The position numbers and the translations under genes were made by a program. This document shows, piece by piece, positions 52,377 through 64,000 of a stretch of 64,000 nucleotides of DNA. The notes under the pieces are model-generated. The model did not search any database and was not told the origin of the DNA. It worked only from the letters and a program-made list of their open reading frames with translations. Source of the DNA: Lota lota (Eukaryota; Chordata; Actinopteri; Gadiformes; Lotidae); contig JACYXH010000772.1 of the NCBI GenBank assembly GCA_026745465.1, forward strand, positions 8,854,116 through 8,918,115. The letters run 5' to 3'. Position 1 is the stretch's first letter. Each line of letters opens with the position of its first letter.

Positions 52377-52884
52377 ACGGGTCTAACGGAACCCTAGGAT
52401 CCGATACCCGACCCGGTACCCATAGGATCCATGTTTCATTGTGTTCAATTGGATCCGGGTCGGGTCCCATCCTATTCCCGCAGGTCCTTGGTCTATTTAC
52501 CATGATGTGTAATAAACGAGTGGTTCTGAGTTCTCTCTGACCGAGAGAGAAACGCATGGAAGTGCTGTGTAACTAGCGTGATGATTAGGCTGACCATTAG
52601 GATCAGAGCGCACAGTAAAGATGAATGTGAAGTAAATTACTTTTTTTTTATTTAGATCTCCTTTTATTAGGCTACCATATGTTGTATCTGATATGATTAA
52701 CGTTTTTAGCAATATAACCTTTAATTATCGGGTTCATAAAATACCCTACCTGTCTCGAATCCCGGGTCTCATGCACCGGGTAGAGTTTGTACTATCTCGG
52801 ACAAGAATTATCGGATCCAATCAGAATGAATTTCCCGGGACAATTAGGGTTCGGGTCCATCATTTTAGACTCATGAAGACCTCT
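52377..52884. mobile_element. non-autonomous DNA transposon with terminal inverted repeats, 508 bp
   Basis: Starts AGAGGTCTTCACGGGTCTAA and ends with the inverse of AGAGGTCTTCATGAGTCTAA (18 of 20 matching). Sub-terminal regions on both sides carry repeated GGGTCGGGTCC / CCCGACCCGGTACCC / GGTTCGGGTCC words, so the element is GC-rich at its ends and AT-rich in the middle. No transposase. A target duplication is not clear, so the superfamily remains open. Confidence 0.7.
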
Positions 52885-54687
52885 AACGCGAGCATGCACA
52901 CCCAAACTTACAAGAACACACACACACACACCATGCAAACAAATTTGGCTAATTCATTTCTCACAATGTTGACCAAAATAGCATTTTTCGAGTCTGAGCT
53001 GTGCTGAGTGTGCAGGGTCTGTAGCCAGGTATCCTAGACTCTCCTGCACCACAGCTACCCTCTACAACACCCCACACAACACCCGCAACACCATGGGGTT
53101 GGGGGCCCCCTGCTGTGGGTCTTAGCTGTCTGCACCACGCCACCATCCTCAGTTTAGAGAGTTGGGAGTACCTCCTGAAGAACACATCAACTTGATTGGG
53201 TTACCACCAAGTAATTGTTGTGTCAACAGTGTCACCAGGCTTTGTTCACCTCGCAGCCATGCTCCCTTGGTAGGGGAACCCCCACCCAGCTAGCGTTTAG
53301 AACCAAGACTGAACCAAGATGGCAGTTGGTGAATAAGGCCTAATGCACTCCTAGCCGTCCCTGGAAGGATGGATTCCTCTTCTGTGTGCCTTCTCAATGT
53401 ACATTTTCCTGGAGTTTCATTTCCTTTTAGTTGTTTTTGTTGGGGTTGTTACATTATTAAAGGGCTTTACAAATACATTTTACTTCTCACTTTCTTGCAA
53501 TAGTATTTTTTCAATGAACTTCCAAAAACATATACAAACAAATTAAAATATTTTTTTGTTAAGCCAGTATAATATGCTGTCTTGCGATTGGACCCAAGAG
53601 TGCAGGATAATCTCTAGGGTTTGACTCTGGGGTACTGGATTCCCCATATCTGCAGTTTTACCTGTATGCATTCTAGTGCAAAAATAAATACATATATTCA
53701 CTTTTGTAACATATCCATGGTAATGGTTATTCGGTTTTCTTGCAGCAGACATCAATCAATGTCTAAAACTAGAATCCCAACGCAATAAAACTAGACAAAC
53801 AACAAGTCGGGTATTTTCCGTTTTCCTGCTTATCGTGTAGGTATGAGTGTTTAACCACATGACGATATTGATTTCCCAGGTTTGATGGCGGTAGTAATTG
53901 TTTCGTTTAGAAATGGTCCAACTGTTTTCTCAAAGTTTCCCGGCTGCCGTCTGCTATTTACTTTTGTACTAAAGATTTGTTAGTGCCAGTTTAATAGCTC
54001 TCCCCTGTAGTTTCAGAATTCATTTCTCTGGAGTTTAATAAATGATTTAAAGTACTTTTTTATAAACTGGACTTTCCATTGTAAACTGGACTTTCTACAT
54101 GTTTTAATTGGGACATCCAACTGTTGAATTGCAGGGAAGAATAACTTGTATATCTTTAAGTCAACAGAACTTTACATTGGCAGACACAGAAACAACGGTA
54201 TTGGATGATATTCCATAAGGCCCTGCGGCACAAGGACCAATCTAAGTGGTCCGCTTAATCTTTTAAATAAACACATATATGGAATAATTAATGTACTTAT
54301 ATTTCTATTTAATTGAAAAAAAAGGAGAATCAAACAGCTAGCATAGTGACTTTGACGTCACTCCCCATAGTGAACAGCCTTTTTTGTGTGGTCATTTGAT
54401 GCTACCTGGTTGGGCTGTCTCACTTCATGAAGCACTTTCACAAAGTAGTTACCCAACAAGGAAGCTTCGTAAATAGGTTTCAAGGTCACATGATGTCTCC
54501 TCGCAATTAAGACACACCACAGCCAAAAACAACTGACAACAAGGGGCAGAAACTGGGCAAATGGACCACAGGTGAACACAATCAGCAATTAACACAGGGA
54601 AAACAAGCAGTGCATGGGGTCGGGGCCTCCATGCTTGGGCAGAATCGTGATGGTAAGCTTGATGTTATTATGAAGAGAGTGTGACGC
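52885..54687. other. non-coding; one repeat-like tail
   Basis: 53350-53480 (GTCCCTGGAAGGATGGATTCC, later TTAAAGGGCTTTACAAATAC) resembles a dispersed fish repeat tail. Nothing else is recognised. No exon. Confidence 0.4.
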
Positions 54688-54901
54688 TACAGTGAGGGAA
54701 AAAAGTATTTGATCCCCTGCTGATTTTGTATGTTTGCCCACTGACAAAGACATAATCAGTCTATAATTTTAATGGTAGGTTTATATGAACAGTAAGAGAC
54801 AGAATAACAATATATCCAGAAAAACACATGTCAAAAATGTTATAAATTGATTTGCATTTTAATGAGGGAAAGGAGTATTTGACCCCTCTGCAAAACATGA
54901 C

Positions 54902-55897
<996 letters not shown>

Positions 55898-55937
55898 GGT
55901 GGAGAGTTTGGAATCTGATTGATTGCTTCTGTGGACA

Positions 55938-56032
55938 GGTGTCTTTTATACAGGTAACAAACTGAGATTAAGAGCGCTCCCTTTAAGAGTGTGCTCCTAA
56001 TCTCAGCTCGTTACCTGTATAAAAGACACCTG
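55938..56032. repeat. internal inverted repeat of the Tc1 element
   Basis: CAGGTGTCTTTTATACAGGTA at the left is mirrored by TACCTGTATAAAAGACACCTG at the right, with AACTGAGATTA / TAATCTCAG inside. It may form a strong hairpin directly upstream of the transposase start. Confidence 0.88.
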
Positions 56033-56226
56033 GGAGCCAGAAATCTTTCTGATTGAGAGGGGGTCAAATACTTTTTTCCCTCATCAAAATGCAAATCAAT
56101 TATCAGTTATTCTGTCTCTCACTTTTGAAATAAACCTACCATTAAAATTATAGACTGATCATGTCTTTGTCAGTGGACAAACGTACAAAATCAGCGGGGG
56201 ATCAAATACTTTTTTCCCTCACTGTA

Positions 56227-57139
56227 GGTGTTTCAACATTCACCAACAGATGGCGCTATGGAACTCGACCTTTGTCCTGGCATCTCAATGTGATACCTTG
56301 TGTTTATTGTGCAGTAATGTCATATATATATACATACTGGGTATTCATGAAAAACAGCTATTTAGGTGTGCAAAATCCACAACCACAGTGACGGCATGCG
56401 CAGGCATGAGCACATATACACAGACATACACACTCCCACACCCTTCACACAGTCCCTCCACCTATGCATACGCACGCACACACTTACACACACACAGAGG
56501 TACATGATACATACTTTATGTAGACAGACATGCTTGCTGTAGAATAAAGTTGAGAGAGACAGACAGACAGACAGACATATATATATCTATCAACACCAAA
56601 CCCCGCCCACTAACTTCTAGTACCACCAGCGCGACCGCCGTCTCACACACTTCAACCTCAAAATATCAGAATAGTGAAACATTAGTAGAATAATATTGAA
56701 CAGATGATATATATATTTACAATCTTTGCTGTTACTATATTAAGAATACTCATGCCATAACATAACATAACGCATAATAATACATAATGATCATAATAGC
56801 AATTATTAGTACTATTATTATTATGAATATTATTATGAATATTATAAATAATATTTCATGTTCTTATTTAATATAATGCCATATATATCCTGCTGTATTT
56901 CGACTGCTCATGACTGTTTTAATACTATGAATAGATACTAACAATTTACAGATTGACTCAAATGGGAAATATTACATCTTGTTAATACAAAATTTATATC
57001 CCAATATGCCGTTTTGGCTATCAGACAATAAATGTTTTGAATTTTTGCATTTAACGAATATACAAACATAACAATATGCACTCATCCAATAGAGAAAACA
57101 TTTGGGCGAATCATAGGCCTACTAGTTCCTCGTTCACTA
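56227..57139. other. non-coding; simple repeats
   Basis: CA-rich 56410-56500, (GACA)n and (AT)n at 56557-56590, then very AT-rich to about 57060. No gene. Confidence 0.45.
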
Positions 57140-57179
57140 CCTGTTGTAGTGATATACAGTGGTATATCACTACAACAGG
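57140..57179. repeat. perfect 18-bp inverted repeat upstream of gbe1
   Basis: Arms CCTGTTGTAGTGATATAC (57140-57157) and GTATATCACTACAACAGG (57162-57179) with the 4-nt loop AGTG. It is 313 bp before the gbe1 start codon. Confidence 0.93.
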
Positions 57180-57379
57180 ACTACAACATATCTACACACA
57201 CGTTCTCGGTAGTTATCTTGTGACGTTATTTGCCAACTCTGTCATCTTAAAGATACACCGAATAAACGACGAAATGCAGCTAGAGCATGGGGAATATTTA
57301 ACAAAAAAACGACACCTGGGTGACTTCATGACCACATTATTGTGGGTGGGAGGGTCTTAGAATAAAGAACGAAAGAAAG

Positions 57380-57492
57380 AATGGAGGTGATTGGCTGGAA
57401 GCCTGCATGATTTCATAACATAAAGCCAACCCGCTACTGTTCATCGCTCTCTCTGATCGCTCGGCGCTCGATTGGTTTCCACTGGAGTGACC
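57380..57492 (+). promoter_or_regulatory. putative gbe1 core promoter and 5'UTR
   Basis: Two inverted CCAAT words (GTGATTGGCTGG near 57388; CGATTGGTTTCC near 57471), a weak TATA-like CATAAC/ATAAAG region near 57416-57424, and CpGs at 57450-57470. The ATG context is GTGACCATGG, close to the vertebrate consensus. The transcription start is not defined. Confidence 0.5.
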
Positions 57493-57590
57493 ATGGCAGA
57501 CACTGAGGATAATGTTTCAATTCCTGGGCTAAACAGTCTTCTCCAAATGGACCCCTATCTCAAACCCTACCAGAAGGACTTCGAGAGGAG
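57493..57590 (+). CDS. gbe1: gbe1 exon 1 (glycogen branching enzyme), partial gene
   Basis: The exon encodes 32 residues plus two bases (phase 2). It starts MADTEDNVSIPGLNSLL, continues QMDPYLKPYQKDFER, and stops at a consensus donor AG|GTAAAC (intron from 57591). The MDPYLKPY-(x)2-DF(E/Q)RR motif is the conserved start of animal 1,4-alpha-glucan branching enzyme. The human protein has DPYLKPYAVDFQRR at the equivalent place, after a somewhat longer leader. The enzyme (EC 2.4.1.18) cuts an alpha-1,4 chain of growing glycogen and reattaches it by an alpha-1,6 bond, in the cytosol, with glycogen synthase. Only the N-terminal helix region is here. The carbohydrate-binding module and the catalytic amylase domain lie on later exons outside the window. 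The in-frame TAA just past the donor shows that splicing is required. Fish may have two gbe1 copies; which one this is cannot be told. Confidence 0.88.
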
Positions 57591-58289
57591 GTAAACCCGC
57601 ATTCTGCGGCTGTTTTAACGGCATCACGTCGGCGGTGCTGTTAACAAAGTCACGCTTACGCTGCCATAACTGTCATATGCCTAAATGTGCACTGAACATC
57701 TAACAAACACTGCATATCTCTCTCTCTTGCACACACACAGACAACACAAAGTCACCTTCGGTAGTGACATTTCACATAGACACACGTGGACGTAGCGTAA
57801 GTGCGCTACGTTCCTCCCTTTTCCAAGGAAACCTTGCCCTTATCTCTAATAATATTATTATGTTGGTATTATACACCCATGTATTATCCTATCCCTGTGT
57901 AGCTTTATAATATACCTCATAACAAGAGCCTGGAGACTAATAGTTATTATTAGGATTCGGTGCGTCCAGATCCAACCCCAACATGTAGACCGGGCATGTA
58001 GTTGCACGGTTACTTTCTATAGTTTGGCAGTTCTTTACGTCTGCTCCGTTGTCATTGTGGCGCCGCCCACATCGAGACACCATGCGGTGCTTCAAGTGAT
58101 GCAGTATTGTTACGCTATTGTAGTACAGTTTCAGTCGGCCTCCATTGAATTTCGCTTATTCGGGCAGTGGAGGAGATGCATTCCCATGGCTTTCTATCCC
58201 GTGTACAGTCTACCAACAGGCCTGGTTATCTTCTCATTATCACCCCAGGCATACTGCCTTTACAACAATACTATCCAATTAATATAGAG

Positions 58290-58364
58290 CAGTGTTTCCC
58301 AACCAGTGGGTCTCGACCCCACTTGGGAAATATATTAATATCGGGGTTGTGGCAGTTAGCTGAC

Positions 58365-58441
<77 letters not shown>

Positions 58442-58548
58442 GTGATTTTTGGATTTTAAAATAATATTTTAAGGCCCCATAAAGGTGCTTTATAAATGTG
58501 GTGTAGGGTAAAAAATTAAAAGATGGGCCCAAAAGGTGGGAACCACTG
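58290..58548. mobile_element. hAT-type non-autonomous transposon, 259 bp, with internal (TA)n
   Basis: Starts CAGTGTTTCCCAACCAGTGGG and ends AAAGGTGGGAACCACTG: inverted repeats of hAT type. Flanking 8-bp duplications are ATATAGAG (58282-58289) and ATTTAGAG (58549-58556), one mismatch. A pure TA run (about 58370-58439) makes up a quarter of it. Not the same interior as 22378-22812, but the ends are related. Confidence 0.85.
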
Positions 58549-58552
58549 ATTT

Positions 58553-58555
<3 letters not shown>

Positions 58556-58632
<77 letters not shown>
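58556..58632. repeat. (GT)n microsatellite, about 38 units
   Basis: Uninterrupted GT run directly next to the hAT target duplication. Confidence 0.97.
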
Positions 58633-58633
<1 letters not shown>

Positions 58634-58969
58634 TGCGTGCACATAGCTTCCAATTATTTGGCATGAAAGTCAGACTATGATCCTGCATTGTTTTCACATT
58701 TTTCTCAAACTTTTCATAACTGACGGTAACGGTGCTACAGGTTGTAAAAACCTCAGTGTTTGTTTAAGGAACTGAGTACCATTTTTTCCCCCCAAATAAT
58801 AGCAAATGCCATGACAAGTTACCAGAGTGCAAAGTCATTTCTTAAATGTGCTTACTTTATCTGACAAGCAGCCCAGAAAAACTAAACTATTCCATTATAA
58901 TGATCTTTGAACCAAATATTTGACTTTGGACTACAACATTAAGCAGCAAAAGTTGATTTGTACTTGATA

Positions 58970-59066
58970 AATAAATAACACGTTAACTCGATTATCATCA
59001 TCAGATTCAACACATTTTCTGGCGATCAACTAATGAATTGAATAATTGTTGCAGCCCTATAACTGA
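58970..59066 (-). repeat. worn dispersed-repeat end
   Basis: GCGATCAACTAATGAATTGA, then ATAATTGTTGCAGCCCTATA. Read in reverse it starts TATAGGGCTGCAACAATTAT, a frequent terminus of dispersed fish repeats. Relative of 28495-28540. Confidence 0.45.
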
Positions 59067-59268
59067 GTGAATATGGGGTGTAAATTGATGCTGTCACATA
59101 CCCACAACCATAAGGGGTGGCTATTGACACGGAGAGCCCACATTCTGCATTGCTGTTGAAAGCTTCTGTTTCATTTCCTTCTTCACTTATTACATAAGGT
59201 CATAGGAAGCACTTTCCTATATAAACACGACAACTCTCTCCGTACTCTCGCTTTTCTCCCAATAGACC

Positions 59269-59487
59269 GTATCACCTAGCAGCCATATTGGTTAGTTGGG
59301 TGGGTAAACGTTGTAGAGTCTTTGGGGAATCCATGACAATGGATTTGTCTCAATGGAAATGCATTCTAAATGTTACCTGGGTGGGAAATGGAATGCAGAA
59401 CTTAAAATAATGCATTTAGTTGTCATGGTTTCCAAAGATTCTAGGTTTCCCTACCCAGCTAACCGATATGGTCGCTCGGTGTCGTAA
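59269..59487. mobile_element. MITE-like element with long inverted repeats, 219 bp
   Basis: The left end reads GTATCACCTAGCAGCCATATTGG, shortened here: words CAGCCATATTGGTTAG, TTGGGTGGGTAAAC, AGAGTCTTTGG and CCATGACAA. These are mirrored at the right end by TTGTCATGG, CCAAAGATTCTAGG, CCCTACCCAGCTAACC and GATATGGTCGCTCGGTG. The arms are about 65 bp each, with around 80% match. No open frame. Confidence 0.8.
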
Positions 59488-62395
59488 CTTTCTGTATTTT
59501 GGCTGCATTGTGTCTCTCAATGTTAGAAACATAGGTAATTAAAAAGGAAGAGTCTGTTGAATTTGGCTGTCTGAAACTCCATTAATGATTAATTTTAGTT
59601 TCGCCACACTGGCTTGGTTATTGTACTTCATGTTATTTAAACCAAATCACTATGTTCAGTACATATCCGATCAATATGGAGTCCAATCCTCCTTTATCAA
59701 TGATGACCACATCAGTCTAATAGTTCCGGCATTATCGAATCAAATGTCGGCAAATACTGCAAACTGCCAAGTACTAGCACATCTTCAATGTTGTATGTAT
59801 ATACATATATTTTTTTTTCTTCTATGTATTCATCTACTGCTAAACTACTATACTTATGAAACAGCAAAACAAGCTGATGCTTCTGGCTGTCCTTCAGAGG
59901 AGAAGGTGGTCAACATAGCGCAAGTGTTTTCAGAGGTAGAGGTGGCGGCCCCATGGTCAGGCTAATCTCCTAAAGTCAATACTCCCTTTCTGACGGTCAA
60001 TAGTGAGGGACGACCGGAGGCGTGTCGCAACCTGCCCGGATCATATCGTCATTTCACTCATTACCAGTTCATCTCTCCTCCCACACCTATTAACCTTCTA
60101 AAACCTCCCGCAAGCCAATTTACTGTCCGTTCTAATGAAATGCAAATGCTACACTTGATTACAGTATGAAGTGTATGTTCTGGAGCAATCTTGACATTTT
60201 CGACTGACAAATTCGCACTGTGCATGTTTACACAAGTAAGATGTAATATTTAAATGAAACAACATCGTCATAATTGAATTTCATGTGATTGATTGCTGCA
60301 ATACCATTGCAGTGCGTGTGTGTGTTTTCTACAAGACCCAGACAAAGAAACATGTGAATGCCTTATCTCACAGTGACGTAGCAACTGAACAGTTGAACTC
60401 CCAGTAAACTTTGTTTTAATCAGTCCGGTTCCTCACCGTGTGTCGGGTGTTTTCGTCTCAGACGTCCAGTGCTTTGTGCTTGAAAGATGTGAGGGACATG
60501 GCGGCTTCCCCACGTGGCTTTGTCGGTCCTCATTGAGCCCGTTTCACCAGACACGTTTCAAACACCTCATTGTCTCACCGGGAAAAACCGGCGAGACCGC
60601 TGTTACTTCCACACTGCAAAAACAACACAACGATGTAGACACTGCACATTAACAACAATCAAACCCCAAGTCCAAACGGTCACCATTGTAAGAGCGAATG
60701 CTAATTCTGATGTACTGATGACTAATTCTACATTATTTGACGTGTTTTAAACGTTTATTTAAGCGTGTAACGGCAGCACAGTGTCAAGGTTAACGGTGAC
60801 AACCGCTTGGTGCTTTTTGGTGCGCTAAGCCCCCAGAAGTCCAGATATAGTAAAAACCCCACAGCGATACAACAGCTTTGAGAGAAGAAAAGCTTTTACA
60901 GCCAGTGGTGTCCCGCTGTGACCCCCTGTGGCGAGGCACAGTGCTCAGAATCGCTGCCGGCTTATTAGAATGAATGAGACCTATAACCTTGTTTGACTGA
61001 TGCTTTAGATTTCACCACTGCACCCTCTGATTGGCCGATTGGCTCTTGGGTTTTTGTTGAACTTTGCTTTCAAGCAAATACGTTCTGTTAATGGGTGGCG
61101 GATGGGGTTAGGTTTACTTAAACTAACTATCTTTTGTTTCGTTTAGTGGTTCCTCTTTTTTTTTTGTACAGGTATATATTCTGTTCTTTATCAGTGATTC
61201 GGTAATTACTAAGGTAGGTTACCCCTAAGGAAATAAACGCCATCTTGTCAGCGTGAATTAAAATTTGAAGACAGCTGTTAATTCTACAACTCTGACAGGA
61301 AATGTTACCTTGTGACACATTTCCCAACAGAGTGATGGATTCTAGCTCTTGAGGCTTCAAGATGCAGTTCTTTTAACGGCCACCAGATATGTGCTAGGTT
61401 GGCATCAAATATTACAGGTTAAAAACAAGATACCCTGACCTTTTGCATGTAAGACATGCCAGCCTCTATGGAAAAATGTGTATACACATCTAAAACATAA
61501 TTTATTCAGTTCAATATTCAATATTCAATCAATATTCACTGTTAAAAAAAGTAACACTACAACATGCTTTTATTGATATAGTGGACCGTGGTTCAAGGCT
61601 TTTCACCCCTAGGTTGTTCTCATAAATGCAGTCCAGTATGTAGTTGCTCTTTAATGTGATTCCTGTTAACAAAAATACACCAGCTGAGTTATTTTGGATA
61701 TTGTTCAACCACAACATTGCATTCCTCAGTTTAATCAAAGTGTTGGGCTTTAGGGCTTTGGGAACAGTTTGTAAGTGAAATTACAGCAACCCTTTTATTA
61801 CAGTCGTTCTTTATTGTGTTTAGTGGCAGTGGGGTGACTTAGAATAATTCCGTGTTTTGTTTCTTCATTGTAGAATATCTAATCTGTACCTGCCAGAGAC
61901 GTTTTGGCTGTAGCACCGATAAGTCAAATTGACACTACCCAGCATGGCCTAGTAAAAGGAACGATGAAAGGAATGATGCATTTCATTGAGAACGACGAGA
62001 ACAAACAGGTGATTAGGAACTGCCCCTTTACTGCCACCCAAGTACCTAAGCGAGTGCAATAAATGATGGTGAGGTGTGCTTTATGATAATATTAGCATGG
62101 CCAAGACCTCCCCTCCCCTCTTCCTCCCATAATATTATGACTGTGCACAACGCTATGTAGCCTGTTGGCGATAGCTGGCAAAGTTAGCCTTTCTACCCCG
62201 CCCCCAGCCTGAGGGTCACTGAGGATTTTAGTCTCGTAAGAATCCTCAGCCTTCATCAATCATCCTTAGGTGAAACATTCAGCTACCTATTTAGCCTCAT
62301 TAATTTAGCTCTGTTAAAGAGACGTTAATAACATTATTTGAAAGTCACCTTGCTGCCTTAGCTCCCGAAACCCCAGAGGCCTCTCTTGGACCGCG

Positions 62396-62416
62396 GAGTG
62401 AGTGAGTGAGTGAGAG

Positions 62417-62451
<35 letters not shown>
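62396..62451. repeat. (GAGT)n-(GT)n microsatellite
   Basis: Four GAGT units, a short GA run, then about 15 GT units. Confidence 0.95.
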
Positions 62452-62455
<4 letters not shown>

Positions 62456-63275
62456 CTTTTTATTTTTTTACTAGTCAATCTAAAGCCGTCGCGGGCACCT
62501 CTGCCTCTTGTCGCATGGAGAGAAGTAGAAAGTGCCACAGCTGTTGTTGTCAGTCATTAAAAACACAACAATGAAGACCTTTACGCCCAGGAAAGTCACT
62601 GAAGACACAGGTGTCTGATGTCAGACTGACTGGTCTGGGAAGTTTTAGGGTGGACAGCTAGACTCAGCGGTTTACAGTCTTATTCAGACTTTACCACAAG
62701 TACTGCCTGACAGGTGCGCAGTTCTGTTCCAAAAACAGTCACACTCAAAGTGGATCTCTGTTGTCAACGTGTCTTGCATATCGATGTACAACAAGATGAG
62801 AGAACACAAGATAAAAGTAATTGTCTAAAGGAAATATGACACAGGATGACTGCTGTATCAAACATTCCCTGCACTTCATGCGGTTAACGGACCAGTGGAC
62901 CGCCGGGCCATACCTTTCTTGACGTGATCTCTTAATTGACCGAAAGACAAACAACATTTCACTGTAGAAGACTCTGGAGTTATCTAGCTGAAGACCAGGA
63001 GCTGCTAGTCAGGGTGGACGACGTGCTGCAATGAAACAACCCCTCCTATTTAATGATGGTGTGTTCCAAGTTTCAGGGAGCTGCGTGTAATGGAGGAGGT
63101 CGCCGTGGTTGTCATGTGTCACCATCACACCATAAACATCTCTGGCCATGGGCTGGACTTGTCTTCTAATCAATGTTTGCAGAATGTCTGCAAAAAGTAA
63201 TATCTCCAATGTGACACGTAACTGTTCCGATCGATAGCGTTGAAGATGAAGGGTTGTTTCTCGAGGCCCGAGTTT

Positions 63276-63302
63276 GGGGGGGGGGGGGGGGGGGGGGGGG
63301 GG
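63276..63302. repeat. poly-G tract, about 27 bp
   Basis: Pure run of G, then TGGGAGGG. Length may be imprecise. G-quadruplex potential on the plus strand inside gbe1 intron 1. Confidence 0.95.
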
Positions 63303-64000
63303 TGGGAGGGAAAGTGATTTTTGTCACTCTCTTCTCTCCCTATAATCTATAGCTGCTGAGAGGGAGAGGGCATGGACAGAAATGCACTATATTCGAGACT
63401 ATATGTTTCGCCACGGTGGGACTCGCCGGTGTGCCCTACGCACCATTTCTCCAGGGCTCAGGAAAATTGAGTTACATACTCCATCGAAAGAATCTTGCGT
63501 CTCACAATTATTCCATCACTCCCCTATGCTTGTTATCAGCCCATATTAACAACATCATAATTATACCACGTATACGCCCACGTATAACCTTTTCATATCT
63601 GCACAATAATGAGTCTTTATCATGAGCAGAGATGTGTTCTCTTCCCTGGGTATCGAAATGGGAGTCCCTCTCTAATTATTAAAATAATGTATTTCCAGAC
63701 ACCTCCGCGTTAGACCGGGTCTATGCTGTACCTTTGGTGTCGATGTGAGGGTGGTAGTGGAGATAGTTGTGGATAAGAGTGGATTAGTTGTACTAACCAC
63801 TAGTTTAGTACTAGACTGTACATTCTGTATGCCGTGTGTAGGTTGAGCAGGGAGGGAGGGGAGGGGGTGTGACATCATCGATGGTGTGAGGGAGTTGATG
63901 TGTACTTAGGACCAAAAGGAGGCCGACAGTATAGCGTACTACATAGTAAGCAGGTAAATTGGTAGTCCTTGATTCCTTTTTGGCACATAGCTCTGGATTT

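Larger units (their letters stand above)
57591..64000 (+). other. gbe1: gbe1 intron 1, incomplete
   Basis: From the GT donor to the window end no second gbe1 exon could be found, so the intron is at least 6.4 kb. It holds a hAT element, a GT array, an inverted-repeat element and two further simple repeats, listed separately. Other parts (60000-62300, 62460-63270, 63310-64000) show no recognisable feature. The 126-codon frame at 59585-59965 has no motif. Confidence 0.75.

Noticed and set aside
59585-59965. 126-codon frame inside gbe1 intron 1
   Set aside because: Has a hydrophobic stretch but no family motif and no splice sites fitting gbe1. It is not similar to what exon 2 of branching enzyme should encode.

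Overview
The window reads as nuclear DNA of a teleost fish and is almost entirely non-coding. The evidence is: two decayed Tc1-type transposons with TA duplications, hAT-type short elements with 8-bp target duplications, about ten copies of one tRNA-derived SINE ending in the tail AAGTCGCTTTGGATAAAAG that is common in fish genomes, and very many long CA/GT, CT, poly-C and tetranucleotide repeats. The species cannot be named from this. The heavy microsatellite load would fit a gadiform-like genome, but that is only a hint.

Two genuine coding pieces stand out. (1) On the plus strand at 57493-57590 there is a first coding exon that I recognise as glycogen branching enzyme (gbe1). It has a good ATG context, the family motif MDPYLKPYQKDFER, and a clean GT splice donor. 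Everything from 57591 to the window end is its first intron. (2) On the minus strand at 36714-36651, in the CpG-rich stretch, there is a short signal-peptide exon that ends in phase 1 at an AAAG|GTGAGC donor. Its structure, and its position head-to-head with gbe1, make a cadm2-type (synaptic Ig cell-adhesion molecule) first exon the best guess. In mammals CADM2 and GBE1 are neighbours in divergent orientation across a gene desert. If this is right, 1-36650 is the start of a very long cadm2 intron and 36715-57492 is the shared upstream region of both genes.

Layout: 1-36650 holds the putative cadm2 intron 1, with many microsatellites, SINE copies, one Tc1 element (10792-11991), one hAT element (22378-22812), three kinds of foldback sequence, and several non-repetitive blocks that could be regulatory. 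35456-37135 is CpG-rich, with the putative promoter and exon. 37136-57492 is intergenic, with CA, CT, purine-rich and (CATC) tracts, a 0.5-kb inverted-repeat element (52377-52884), a second Tc1 element (54690-56224), and a perfect hairpin just upstream of gbe1. 57493-64000 is gbe1 exon 1 and part of intron 1, with a hAT element (58290-58548) and a 219-bp element with long inverted repeats (59269-59487).

The items most worth following up are the family of foldback elements (12090, 13171, 49070), a 142-bp sequence that can fold into a T-shaped three-stem structure (34825-34966), several perfect hairpins, a pair of similar non-coding segments 1.9 kb apart (49545 and 51461), and the signal-peptide exon.
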